Shown: positions 52,425 through 60,976 of the stretch, piece by piece
Position numbering within the stretch: the first letter of the stretch is position 1
Layout of the letters: each line of letters opens with the position of its first letter
Assembly (NCBI RefSeq): GCF_028737315.1
Contig: NZ_JAQZAO010000005.1
Location: 248,001 to 312,000 of the forward strand
Reading direction: 5' to 3'
DNA length: 64,000 bases
DNA from: Actinomycetospora lemnae
GTDB taxonomy: Bacteria > Actinomycetota > Actinomycetes > Mycobacteriales > Pseudonocardiaceae
Made by a program: the position numbers and the translations under genes
The notes under the pieces: model-generated
Told to the model about the DNA's origin: nothing
Seen by the model: the letters and a program-made list of their open reading frames with translations, nothing else
Databases searched by the model: none

Positions 52425-52583
52425 GTCGAGCCGGTCCTCCCGTCGGTGACGTCCCTGGACCCGGACGTCGCCTCCGGGCCACGGAACCGTACTCGCGGTC
52501 CTGTCGGGTCCCGGTGGGATGCCGGGCCACCCTGCGCCCGTGCCACTCGGTGTCACCGTCCGGTGTGATGATCGGACACTACT

Positions 52584-52648
52584 CACCCGATCGGGTGGCT
52601 ACGGCGAGATCCTGTCGCGTTGCGTGGTCAGTCGGTGCTGCACTGACC
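52584..52648. promoter_or_regulatory. Palindrome and stem-loop ahead of the lysyl-lipid operon
   Basis: CACCCGATCGGGTG at 52584-52597 is a perfect 14-base palindrome, a good operator candidate. GGTCAGT (52626-52632) pairs with ACTGACC (52642-52648), ending 28 bases before the first gene. This is the only gap of any size upstream of seven overlapping genes, so it probably carries their control. Confidence 0.55.
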
Positions 52649-52676
52649 GGGTGATTGCGGTCGGCCGGGCGGCGAG

Positions 52677-53555
52677 GTGACGCTCCTCGCGGGCGCGCTC
52701 GCGGTGCTGGCCGCCCTCCTCTTCGCCATCGCGTCCGTGGCCCAGCGCGGCGCCGCCGCCGCGGTGCCCGACGACGAGGCGCGCGGCGGCCGGCTGATCG
52801 CCCGCCTCGTCCGCTCGCCGCGCTGGTGGGCGGGCACGATCGGCGACACCGGCGGCTTCGTCGTGCAGGCCGCGGCGCTCGGCGTCGGCGCGCTGCTGCT
52901 GGTCCAGCCGCTGCTCGTGACCACCGTGCTGTTCGCGCTCCCGCTCGAGGCGCGGCTGACCGGACGGCGGATCGGGCGCCCGGAGCTGTGGTGGGCCCTC
53001 GTGCTCGTCGCCGCGCTCGCCCTGTTCGTCGTGGTCGGGGAGCCGACCGCGGGCGTCGACCAGGCGCCGGTCCGTGTCTGGTTCCCGGCGCTCGCCGCCC
53101 TGCTCGTGGCCCTCGTCGTCGCCGTCGTGGCGGCCGGCCGGCGGCGCGGGCCGCGCCGCGCGGCGATGCTCGCGGTCGCCACGGGGCTCGCGTACGGCCT
53201 GGTCGCGGCCCTGACGAAGTCCGTCGTCGACCTGCTGGGCGACGGCCCGATCGCCCTGCTCACCGCGTGGGAGACGTGGGCGCTGGTCGCGGCCGCGGTC
53301 GGCGGCACCCTGCTGCAGCAGGCGGCCTTCGGGGCCGGCCCGCTCGCGGCGTCGCTGCCCGCGGTGACGGTCGGCGAGCCCGTCGTCGCGGCGGTGCTCG
53401 GCGTCGTCGTGCTGGGCGAGCAGGTCCGCGCCGACGGCCTCGAGTGGGTCCTCATCGGCGTCTGCGTCGTCCTCATGGTCGCGGCCACCGCGGCGCTGTC
53501 GCGGTCGTCGGCCGCGTCCACCACCCGAGAGCCCGAGCCCGTGGGGGCGCCGTGA
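52677..53555 (+). CDS. DMT-superfamily (EamA-like) transporter
   Basis: 292 residues, about nine to ten helices in two repeats. LAGALAVLAALLFAIASVAQ, GGFVVQAAALGVGALLLVQP and LLVTTVLFALPLEARLTGRR are typical of the actinobacterial DMT group; the second repeat has LPAVTVGEPVVAAVLGVVVL. It could move lipids, amino acids or other small compounds. It leads an operon of overlapping genes that includes a lysyl-PG synthase fusion. GTG start; next gene overlaps by GTGA. Confidence 0.82.
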   Translation: MTLLAGALAVLAALLFAIASVAQRGAAAAVPDDEARGGRLIARLVRSPRWWAGTIGDTGGFVVQAAALGVGALLLVQPLLVTTVLFALPLEARLTGRRIGRPELWWALVLVAALALFVVVGEPTAGVDQAPVRVWFPALAALLVALVVAVVAAGRRRGPRRAAMLAVATGLAYGLVAALTKSVVDLLGDGPIALLTAWETWALVAAAVGGTLLQQAAFGAGPLAASLPAVTVGEPVVAAVLGVVVLGEQVRADGLEWVLIGVCVVLMVAATAALSRSSAASTTREPEPVGAP

Positions 53556-54376
53556 GCCTGACCATCGACTTCGAAGCGCGCGCCGCGGCGGCCTGGATGT
53601 TCGGGTCGTTCGTCGTCGTCTTCCTCGCCACGCGCGTCGTCGTGCGGCTGATCCGGGCGGGGAAGGGCCCGTTCCGCAACCAGTCGATCGGCGGCGTGCA
53701 CCTGCACCACCTGGTGTGGGGCATCTTCCTCATGCTCGTGGCGGGCGTCGCCGAGTTCACGTACTCGCCCGAGCCGCCCTGGCGCTACGTGCTCGCGGCC
53801 GCGTTCGGCGCCGGCGCGGCCCTCGCCCTCGACGAGTTCGCGCTCTGGCTGCACCTCTCCGACGTCTACTGGGAGCGCGAGGGACGGGTCTCGGTCGACG
53901 CGGTGTTCGTCGTCGGCGCGCTGATGGCCCTGCTCGTCCTCGGCTTCAACCCGTTCGACCCGGACACCGCGGACGGCATCACGGTGGTCATCGGGACGAT
54001 CGTGGTCAACGGCCTGCTCTGCGTGCTCGCGCTGGCCAAGGGGCGCCCGCTGCTCGGTCTGCTCGGCTTCCTCGTCCCCGTGCTCGCGCTGGTGGGCGCC
54101 GTGCGCCTGGCCCGGCCCACCTCGCCCTGGGCGCGCTGGCGCTACCCCGAGGGCTCGAGCAAGCGGCTGCGCAGCCTGCGCCGCTTCCCCGAGCGCGAGC
54201 GGCGGCGGTGGAACGCGTTCGTCGACGCCGTGGCCGGGGCGCCGAACGCGCCAGCGGAGCCGACCGCATCGGACACCTCGGCGGTGCCGGACGCGCCGAC
54301 GGCGCCCGCAGCGCCGGCCGCGCCGACCTCGCAGGCGATCCCGACCGAGTCGCGGGAACAGGAGGGAGCACGCTGA
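53552..54376 (+). CDS. Polytopic membrane protein, unknown
   Basis: 274 residues. About six helices to residue 190: WMFGSFVVVFLATRVVVRLI, HHLVWGIFLMLVAGVAEFTY, AAFGAGAALALDEFALWLHL. A conserved-looking HLHHLVWG sits by the second helix and LDEFALWLHLSDVYWEREGR by the third. The C-terminal 80 residues are basic, then Pro/Ala-rich and disordered. No recognised family. It starts inside the transporter stop (GTGA) and ends two bases before the lysX-type gene. Confidence 0.75.
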   Translation: MSLTIDFEARAAAAWMFGSFVVVFLATRVVVRLIRAGKGPFRNQSIGGVHLHHLVWGIFLMLVAGVAEFTYSPEPPWRYVLAAAFGAGAALALDEFALWLHLSDVYWEREGRVSVDAVFVVGALMALLVLGFNPFDPDTADGITVVIGTIVVNGLLCVLALAKGRPLLGLLGFLVPVLALVGAVRLARPTSPWARWRYPEGSSKRLRSLRRFPERERRRWNAFVDAVAGAPNAPAEPTASDTSAVPDAPTAPAAPAAPTSQAIPTESREQEGAR

Positions 54377-54378
54377 GC

Positions 54379-57300
54379 ATGGACGCCCCCACGGACGCCC
54401 ACCCCGGGGCCGACGGGCCCGGCCCGGACGAGGACACGCACGCCGGCGACCACCCCGACCACCCCGACCACGGCGTGCACCTCGGCCAGCAGGACATCCG
54501 CAGCGCGAAGCTCGCCGCCCGCCGTGCCGCGGGAGAGACCGAGCCCTACCGCTGGCCCGTCGACCACTCCCTGGCCGACATCCGCACCGCCCACGCCGAC
54601 CTCGCCCCCGACACCGTCACCGACGAGGAGGTCTGCGTCGCCGGCCGCCTCACCGGCTTGCGCCGCCAGGGCGGGCTGAGCTTCGGGACGCTGCGCGACC
54701 GCACCGGCGCCCTGCAGCTCTTCGTCGACACCGCGGTGGTCGGCCACGACGCGCACGTCGCGATCGACGACCTCGACCGCGGCGACTGGGTCGGCGTCCG
54801 CGGCCGCGTCATGACGACCCGGCGCGGCGAGCTCTCGATCCGCGTCGAGGAGTGCGCGCTGCTGGCCAAGGCCCTGCGCCCGCCGGCCGGCGGCCACCAC
54901 GGCCTGGCCGACGTCGAGACCCGCTACCGCCAGCGCTACGCCGACCTGCAGGTCAACGAGCGCACCCGCGAGATCTTCCGCATCCGCCACGCCGCCGTCC
55001 GCGCGATCCGGACCCACCTCGCCGACCAGGGCTTCACCGAGGTCGAGGGCCCGGTGCTGCAGAGCATCCAGGGCGGGGCGTCGGCGCGGCCGTTCGTGAC
55101 GCACCACAACGCGCTCGACCTCGACATGTACCTGCGCATCGCCCTCGAGCTGCACCTCAAGCGGCTCATCGTCGGCGGCATGGAGCGGGTGTTCGAGCTC
55201 GGCCGGGTGTTCCGCAACGAGGGCGTCGACACCCGCCACAACCCCGAGTTCACGATGCTCGAGGCCTACCAGGCCTTCGCCGACTACCACGACATGATGG
55301 ACCTGACCGAGGGGATGGTCGTGGCCGCCGCGCAGGCCGCCCTCGGGGACGACATCACCGTCCACTACCAGGGCCAGGCCATCGACCTGCGCCCGCCGTG
55401 GCCCCGGCAGCGGTTCGCGGACATGATCACCGAGAAGACCGGCGCGGTGATGCACCCGGACATGCCGCTCGACGAGGCGCGGACGATCCTCGACGGGCTC
55501 GGCATCGCCTGGGAGCAGGGCTGGGGTGCCGGTCGGCTGATGAAGGAGGTCTACGACGAGCGTGTCCAGCACGACGTCGTGGGCCCGGTCTTCTGCATCG
55601 ACTACCCGCGCGAGGTCTCGCCGCTGGCCCGCGCCCACCGCGAGGACCCGGCGTACAGCGAGCGCTTCGAGCTGATCGTCGCCGGCTTCGAGCTGTGCAA
55701 CGCCTACTCCGAGCAGAACGACCCCGCCGAGCAGATGGCGGCGTTCGAGGAGGAGGCGCAGGCCAAGCGCAACGGCGACCCCGAGGCCGGCGACATCGAC
55801 CTCGACTACGTCCGCGCCCTCGAGTACGGGATGCCGCCCACCGGCGGGCTCGGCATCGGCATCGACCGGCTCGTCATGCTCCTGGCCAGCGTCGACTCGA
55901 TCCGCGAGGTCATCCTCTTCCCGACCCTGCGCCCCGAGTTCGCGCCGCCGCCCGGCGGCGGTCCCGGCGGCGCCCACCGCCCGGTGCTGCCGCCGACCCC
56001 GATGCCGGCCGCTGCGCTCACCGCCGCGGCGCCGCAGACGCCGGTCGCGGTGGCGAGCGCGGTGGGCGCGGTGGGCGCGACACGGCCGCCCGAGACCCCG
56101 CGCCGACCGTGGACGGTCACCCTCATCGCCGGGCTGACCGCGCTCGCCGGCCTGCTGCACCTGCTCGTGCACATGCCGGTCGTCCACCAGCGCCTCGGGG
56201 AGCGGGTCGAGGTCGACCTCGTCCCGCCGTGGTTCGCCGTCACCGGCCACGTGCTCTCGGCCGCGATCGGCCTGCTCCTGCTGCTGCTCGCCGACCAGCT
56301 CGCCAAGCGCAAGCAGGCCGCCTGGCGGGTGGCGGTGGTGCTGTCCGCGGTGGCGGTCGTCGCGCACGTGCTCAAGGGGCCGCACCAGGTGGGCCTCGGG
56401 ATCAGCGTCGCGCTGCTCGTGCTGCTGATCGTCGCGCGGGGGCAGTTCCGGGCGCCCGCCGATCCGCCGTCGCTGCTGCGGCTGCTGCGCTTCGTGCCGA
56501 TCTACCTGGCCGCGGTGCTCGCGTTCGGGTTCGTCTCGCTGGGCCTGCAGAGCGGGCGGATGACGCCGGAGCTGACGTTCCCCGGCGGCCTGGAGACGAT
56601 CTTCGGCGGCCTCGTCGGGCTCGACGGGCCCTACGTCTTCGAGCGCCGGGTGTTCGCCGAGACGTTCCCGTACGCGCTGCTCGCGCTGGGGATCGTCGGG
56701 CTGGTCGTGTTCCTCGTGCTGCTCTTCCGGCCGCTCACCGCCCGCGACCCGCACACCCGCGACGACTGGACCCGCGCCGAGACGCTCGTGCACACCTACG
56801 GCTGGGACACGCTCGCGGCGTTCGCCCTGCGCGACGACAAGAGCTTCTTCTTCGGCTCCGACGGCCGGGCGATGATCGCCTACACCTACCTCGGCGGGTA
56901 CGCGCTCGTCGCCGGTGACCCGATCGGCGACGAGGCCTCGCTGCCCGCGGTCGTCGACGAGTTCCTCGCGATGTGCGCCCAGCGCGCCTGGACCCCGGCG
57001 TTCCTCGCCGCCCGCGAGGAGGACACCCGCGAGGGCGGGCTGCTCGCCTCGCGGGGCTTCCGGTCGTTCTACCTGGGCGACGAGGCGATCATCGACTGCC
57101 CGTCGTTCACGCTCGAGGGCCGCGAGCGCAAGAGCGTGCGGGCGGCGGTCCGGCGCGTCGAGCGCACCCACCGGTTCCAGCTCATCGCGGAGTCGGCGGC
57201 GTCGCCGACGCTGGTGGACGCGCTGAACGCGATCTCGGAGAAGTGGCGCGGGAAGAACCCCGAGCGCGGCTTCACGATGTCGCTGTCGCAGGACATCACC

Positions 57301-57864
57301 GGCTCGGCGGCCAACAGCGACTTCCTGCTCTGCGTCGCGCTCGACGCCGACGGCGTGCCCGGCGGCTTCCTGCGCCTGGTGCCGGCCTACGGCGGCCCGG
57401 CCACCGGGACGACGTTCGGCTACACGCTCGACCTCATGCGCCACGACCCCGGCGCGCCCAACGGCATGACCGAGTTCCTCATCGCGAAGAGCGCCCTGGC
57501 GCTGGCCGAGCGGGGCGTCGTGCGGCTGTCGATGAACTTCGCGATGTGGGGGCGCCTGTTCGCCGAGGACGTGCCCTTCACGGCGACACAGAAGCTCGCG
57601 CGGCGCGCGGTCGGCGTGCTCAACCCGTTCTTCCAGGTCCGCTCGCTGCACGACTTCAACGCGAAGTTCGGGCCGCAATGGCTGCCGCGGGTGCTCGCCT
57701 ACCGCAGCCCCGCCGACCTGCCGCGCGTCGGCCTGCTCTACGCCGGCGCCGAGGGCTTCCTCGCCGTGCCCGGGCTCGGCCCGATGTTCGTGCCCGCCGC
57801 CGTCGGGGGCGCGCCCTCGCCGTCGGGCACGGCGCCGGACGGCACCACCGCGGCCGCGGCATGA
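54379..57864 (+). CDS. lysX: Lysyl-tRNA synthetase / lysyl-phosphatidylglycerol synthase fusion, domain order reversed
   Basis: 1161 residues. Residues about 75-515 are class II lysyl-tRNA synthetase: OB fold (RLTGLRRQGGLSFGTLRDRT), motif 2 (FRNEGVDTRHNPEFTMLEAY), motif 3 (GLGIGIDRLVML). About six helices follow from residue 577 (TVTLIAGLTALAGLLHLLVH), and residues about 795-1140 are the lipid lysyltransferase domain (FFFGSDGRAMIAYTYLGGYA, KWRGKNPERGFTMSLSQDIT). It would charge tRNA and pass lysine to phosphatidylglycerol, raising resistance to cationic peptides. In M. tuberculosis LysX the membrane/transferase part comes first and the synthetase last; here the order is swapped. ATG after GGAGGGAGC. 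Confidence 0.9.
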   Translation: MDAPTDAHPGADGPGPDEDTHAGDHPDHPDHGVHLGQQDIRSAKLAARRAAGETEPYRWPVDHSLADIRTAHADLAPDTVTDEEVCVAGRLTGLRRQGGLSFGTLRDRTGALQLFVDTAVVGHDAHVAIDDLDRGDWVGVRGRVMTTRRGELSIRVEECALLAKALRPPAGGHHGLADVETRYRQRYADLQVNERTREIFRIRHAAVRAIRTHLADQGFTEVEGPVLQSIQGGASARPFVTHHNALDLDMYLRIALELHLKRLIVGGMERVFELGRVFRNEGVDTRHNPEFTMLEAYQAFADYHDMMDLTEGMVVAAAQAALGDDITVHYQGQAIDLRPPWPRQRFADMITEKTGAVMHPDMPLDEARTILDGLGIAWEQGWGAGRLMKEVYDERVQHDVVGPVFCIDYPREVSPLARAHREDPAYSERFELIVAGFELCNAYSEQNDPAEQMAAFEEEAQAKRNGDPEAGDIDLDYVRALEYGMPPTGGLGIGIDRLVMLLASVDSIREVILFPTLRPEFAPPPGGGPGGAHRPVLPPTPMPAAALTAAAPQTPVAVASAVGAVGATRPPETPRRPWTVTLIAGLTALAGLLHLLVHMPVVHQRLGERVEVDLVPPWFAVTGHVLSAAIGLLLLLLADQLAKRKQAAWRVAVVLSAVAVVAHVLKGPHQVGLGISVALLVLLIVARGQFRAPADPPSLLRLLRFVPIYLAAVLAFGFVSLGLQSGRMTPELTFPGGLETIFGGLVGLDGPYVFERRVFAETFPYALLALGIVGLVVFLVLLFRPLTARDPHTRDDWTRAETLVHTYGWDTLAAFALRDDKSFFFGSDGRAMIAYTYLGGYALVAGDPIGDEASLPAVVDEFLAMCAQRAWTPAFLAAREEDTREGGLLASRGFRSFYLGDEAIIDCPSFTLEGRERKSVRAAVRRVERTHRFQLIAESAASPTLVDALNAISEKWRGKNPERGFTMSLSQDITGSAANSDFLLCVALDADGVPGGFLRLVPAYGGPATGTTFGYTLDLMRHDPGAPNGMTEFLIAKSALALAERGVVRLSMNFAMWGRLFAEDVPFTATQKLARRAVGVLNPFFQVRSLHDFNAKFGPQWLPRVLAYRSPADLPRVGLLYAGAEGFLAVPGLGPMFVPAAVGGAPSPSGTAPDGTTAAAA

Positions 57865-57922
57865 AGCGCAGCGGAACTGCGGCCGGGAGGACCGCCGCAT
57901 GAAGCGCAGCGGAACTGCGGCC
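57859..57922 (+). repeat. 26-bp direct repeat, 38-bp period
   Basis: The same 26 bases lie at 57859-57884 and 57897-57922. Each copy holds an ATG and a CGCAG/CTGCG stem, and each is followed by a purine-rich ribosome site. It looks like a duplicated gene-junction cassette. Confidence 0.8.
57861..57902 (+). CDS. Micro-ORF 1 in the lysX junction
   Basis: 13 codons, MKRSGTAAGRTAA. The ATG overlaps the lysX stop (ATGA) and its own TGA overlaps the next micro-ORF start (ATGA). The frame and both overlaps are exact. Expression is not proven. Confidence 0.4.
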   Translation: MKRSGTAAGRTAA

Positions 57923-57937
57923 AGGAGCACAGGATGA
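57899..57937 (+). CDS. Micro-ORF 2 in the lysX junction
   Basis: 12 codons, MKRSGTAARSTG, with GGGAGG eight bases upstream. The TGA overlaps the start of the 57934 gene (ATGA). It shares its first eight residues with micro-ORF 1. Confidence 0.4.
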   Translation: MKRSGTAARSTG

Positions 57938-58437
57938 GCGTCATCGAGCGCCACCCGCGTCGCACGCGGGGCAACGGGTTCGGCGACGTCGCCCTCGTGG
58001 TGGTGCTCGTCGCCATGGCGCTGGCGGTCGTCGTGGCGGTCGTGGTCCTCGCCGACGCCACCAGCAGGAAGACACCGCAGGGTCCGCGCGGGGCGGGCGC
58101 GCTGGACGCGCTGCAGGCCGACCTCACCGCCGCGGGGCTGGTCGTCTGCCAGCGCACCGACGTCACCGACCCGCGGGCCACCGACGCGGTCGCCGCCCGG
58201 ACGCTGGTCGTCGCCGTGGAGTGCCGCGAGGGCCAGACCGCCACCGTGCAGGCCGATGCCTTCGCCGACGACGCCGACCGCGACGCGGCGGCGCGCAGCA
58301 TCTCGGGGGCGGTTCGCCCGCGGGCCTCGTCCACCGTGCGCACCTACGGCGACCTCGTCGTGGTGGTCCAGGGCGGCGCCGAGGACGTGGTGGCCGACCG
58401 GATCGACGCGGTGCTGCTCGCGAAGGGCGCGGTGTGA
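57934..58437 (+). CDS. Single-pass anchored protein, unknown
   Basis: 167 residues. A basic N terminus, one membrane helix (VALVVVLVAMALAVVVAVVV) and an outside alpha-beta domain with QADLTAAGLVVCQRTDVTDP, ARTLVVAVECREGQTATVQA and YGDLVVVVQGGAEDVVADRI. Two cysteines could form a disulfide. No family recognised. AGGAG six bases before the ATG. Coupled to the APC gene by GTGA. Confidence 0.75.
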   Translation: MSVIERHPRRTRGNGFGDVALVVVLVAMALAVVVAVVVLADATSRKTPQGPRGAGALDALQADLTAAGLVVCQRTDVTDPRATDAVAARTLVVAVECREGQTATVQADAFADDADRDAAARSISGAVRPRASSTVRTYGDLVVVVQGGAEDVVADRIDAVLLAKGAV

Positions 58438-59849
58438 ACGCGAAGCTGGGCGTGCTGGCCCTGGCGATGATCAACATCGCGGCGATCGTCAGCGTCCGCA
58501 ACCTGCCGGTGATGGCGGAGTACGGCTGGTCGATGCTGGCGCTCTTCGCCCTGTCGATCGTCGTGTTCCTCGTGCCGATCGCCATGGTCGCCGCGGAGCT
58601 CGGTACCGGCTGGCCCCGCGACGGCGGCGTCTACGCCTGGGTCAAGGAGGCGTTCGGCGAGCGCGCGGGCTTCCTCGCGGTCTGGTGCGACTACGCCGAG
58701 AACGTCGCCTGGTTCCCCACGGTGCTCTCGTTCATGGCCGCGAGCCTCGCCTACGCGCTGGACCCGTCGCTCGCCACCGACAAGGTCTTCCTCGTCGTCG
58801 TCATGCTCGCGTTCTTCTGGGCGACGACGATCGTGAGCCTGCGCGGGGTCGGGACGTCGTCGTGGATCGGCTCGGTCGGCACGGTGGCCGGCTCGATCGT
58901 GCCGGCGATCGGCGTCGTCGTGCTCGCGGCCGCCTACCTCGCCCAGGGCAACCCGACGCAGATCCCGTTCTCGGCCGGCGCGCTGGTGCCCGACGTCCAG
59001 CTGAACAACCTGGCGTTCCTCGGCGGGATCATCCTGCTGTTCACCGGCATGGAGATGGCCGGCTTCCACGCGCGGGACACGAAGGACCCGGGCCGCACGG
59101 TGCCGCGCGCCATCGCCCTGTGCGTCGGGGTCGTCGTCGTCTTCTCGGTGGTCGGCTCGCTCTTCCTCGCCATGGTCGTGCCGGCGAGCGAGATCAGCCT
59201 GGTCAGCGGGACGATGGAGCTCTTCTCCCGGGTGCTCGAGCGCCTGGGTCTGGGATGGGTCGTCGCCCCGCTGGCGCTCGTCGTGGCGTTCGGCGGTATC
59301 GCGCACCTCGCGCCGTGGATCCTCGGGCCCGCCGACGGCGTGGCGGCGGTGGCGGCGCAGGGGTCGGTGCCCCCGCGGCTGGGCCGGCGGAACGCCCACG
59401 GCGTGCCGGTGACCCTGCTCCTGCTGCAGGGCGCGGCCGGGACCGTGTTCACGCTGCTGTTCCTGCTGGTCCCGAGCGTGAGCACCTCGTACTGGATGCT
59501 CTCCGCGGTCACCGCGCAGATCGTCATCGTCATGTACGCGCTGATGTTCGCGGCGGTCGTGCGGCTGCGGCACACGCGCCCCGACGTGCCGCGGCCCTAC
59601 CGCATCCCGGGCGGCCTGCCGGGCGTGTACCTCGTCGGCGGGGTCGGCCTGCTCGGGCTCGCGGTCGCGTTCGTGCTCGGCTTCGTGCCGCCCGGCCAAC
59701 TCGCGACGGGCAGCACGGTGACCTACGTGGGCCTGCTGGCGGTCGCCGTCGTCGTGCTCTCCGCGCCGCCGTTCGTGTTCGCGGCGATCGCCCGTCGCCG
59801 GGCGCGGCGCGACGCCGGCTCCGACGACGGGGTCCCGGTGCCGGCGTGA
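58434..59849 (+). CDS. APC-family amino acid permease or antiporter
   Basis: 471 residues, 12 helices. MINIAAIVSVRNLPVMAEYG, AAELGTGWPRDGGVYAWVKE and GIILLFTGMEMAGFHARDTK (the conserved 'GME' helix 6 loop) match the glutamate/GABA antiporter-like branch of APC transporters, though the substrate is unproven. In this operon it might supply or export the amino acid used for lipid modification. Overlaps both neighbours by GTGA. Confidence 0.85.
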   Translation: MNAKLGVLALAMINIAAIVSVRNLPVMAEYGWSMLALFALSIVVFLVPIAMVAAELGTGWPRDGGVYAWVKEAFGERAGFLAVWCDYAENVAWFPTVLSFMAASLAYALDPSLATDKVFLVVVMLAFFWATTIVSLRGVGTSSWIGSVGTVAGSIVPAIGVVVLAAAYLAQGNPTQIPFSAGALVPDVQLNNLAFLGGIILLFTGMEMAGFHARDTKDPGRTVPRAIALCVGVVVVFSVVGSLFLAMVVPASEISLVSGTMELFSRVLERLGLGWVVAPLALVVAFGGIAHLAPWILGPADGVAAVAAQGSVPPRLGRRNAHGVPVTLLLLQGAAGTVFTLLFLLVPSVSTSYWMLSAVTAQIVIVMYALMFAAVVRLRHTRPDVPRPYRIPGGLPGVYLVGGVGLLGLAVAFVLGFVPPGQLATGSTVTYVGLLAVAVVVLSAPPFVFAAIARRRARRDAGSDDGVPVPA

Positions 59850-60976
59850 GCGTGCACGGCATCGCCGAGATCGACATCACGACCGACTCCTTCCTCGGAG
59901 CCCTGGCCCTGCTGGCGCTCGGCGTCGTGGTGCTGCTCGTGCTCGTCCTGCGCACGCGCCTCGGGCGCTTCACCCGGCTCGGCCGGACGATCGTGGTGCT
60001 CGTGACCTCGGCGCTCCTGCTGGTCGCGGCGGGCGCGGGGGTCAACGCGCACTTCGACTACTTCCGCACCCTCGGCGACGTCCTGGGCCTGCCGCCCTCG
60101 GACGAGGTCGAGCTGGCCGCCCTGCTCGCGCGCAGCGACCGGCCGGCACAGGGGGTCGTGACGACGACGGAGCTGCCCGGCAGGACCTCGGGGTTCGTGA
60201 CGCGGCCGGGCACGATCTACGTGCCGCCGGCGTGGTTCGCCCGCCCGCGCCCGGACCTGCCCGTGGTGGTGCTGCTGCACGGCACGCCCGGCACCCCGCA
60301 GGACTGGCTGGACGGGGGCCAGGCCGCGGCCACCGCCGACGCCTACGCGGCGTCGCACGGCGGGTCGGCGCCGATCCTCGTCATGCCCGACGTCAACGGC
60401 ACGCTCGACGCCGACACCGAGTGCGTCGACGGCCCCGCCGGGAAGGCCGAGACCTACCTGACCGTCGACGTGCCCGCCTTCGTCCAGCAGGTGTTCCACA
60501 CCGCGGCGCCCGGCCGGGGCTGGGCGGTGGCGGGCCTGTCGGAGGGCGGGTCCTGCGCGCTGGTGCTCGCCCTGCGCCATCCCGGGGTGTTCAGCACGTT
60601 CGGCGACTACGCCGGGCTCGCAGGGCCGCGGGCGGGCGACACCAACGCCGACACCGCCTCGGCGGTCGCCCAGCTCTTCGGCGGCTCGCCGCAGGCCTTC
60701 GCGGCCCACGAGCCGGCCGACATCCTCGCCACCGGCCGGTTCCCGCAGCTCGGCGGCTGGTTCGAGGTGGGTGACGCCGACCCCGAGCCGTACGCCGCCC
60801 TCGACACGGTGGTGCCCGCGGCGCGGCGGGCGGGGATCGCGACCTGCGAGGTCGTCGTGCCCGGCGGTGGCCACACCTTCGACGTGTTCTCGCAGGCGTT
60901 CTCCGACTCGCTGCCCTGGATCGCGGGCCGCATCGGCGCCGGACCGCCGGTGCCCAGCTGCCCGCAGGGGTCCTAG
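59846..60976 (+). CDS. Membrane-anchored esterase (alpha/beta hydrolase, mycolyltransferase-like fold)
   Basis: 376 residues. Two N-terminal helices (LGALALLALGVVVLLVLVLR, TIVVLVTSALLLVAAGAGVN) carry an outside esterase. PVVVLLHGTPGTPQDWLDGG is the oxyanion loop, AVAGLSEGGSCALVLALRHP the nucleophile serine (GLSEG), and VVPGGGHTFDVFSQAF the catalytic His. The fold is shared with esterase D and the antigen 85 group. In an operon with a lysyl-lipid synthase it could hydrolyse aminoacyl lipids, but that is inference. The TAG stop shares CTAG with the convergent LuxR gene. Confidence 0.84.
   Translation: MSVHGIAEIDITTDSFLGALALLALGVVVLLVLVLRTRLGRFTRLGRTIVVLVTSALLLVAAGAGVNAHFDYFRTLGDVLGLPPSDEVELAALLARSDRPAQGVVTTTELPGRTSGFVTRPGTIYVPPAWFARPRPDLPVVVLLHGTPGTPQDWLDGGQAAATADAYAASHGGSAPILVMPDVNGTLDADTECVDGPAGKAETYLTVDVPAFVQQVFHTAAPGRGWAVAGLSEGGSCALVLALRHPGVFSTFGDYAGLAGPRAGDTNADTASAVAQLFGGSPQAFAAHEPADILATGRFPQLGGWFEVGDADPEPYAALDTVVPAARRAGIATCEVVVPGGGHTFDVFSQAFSDSLPWIAGRIGAGPPVPSCPQGS

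Noticed and set aside
54142-57954. 1270-codon open frame antisense to lysX
   Set aside because: Same cause: high GC leaves few stops on the opposite strand. The translation has no recognisable motif and the lysX frame is certain.
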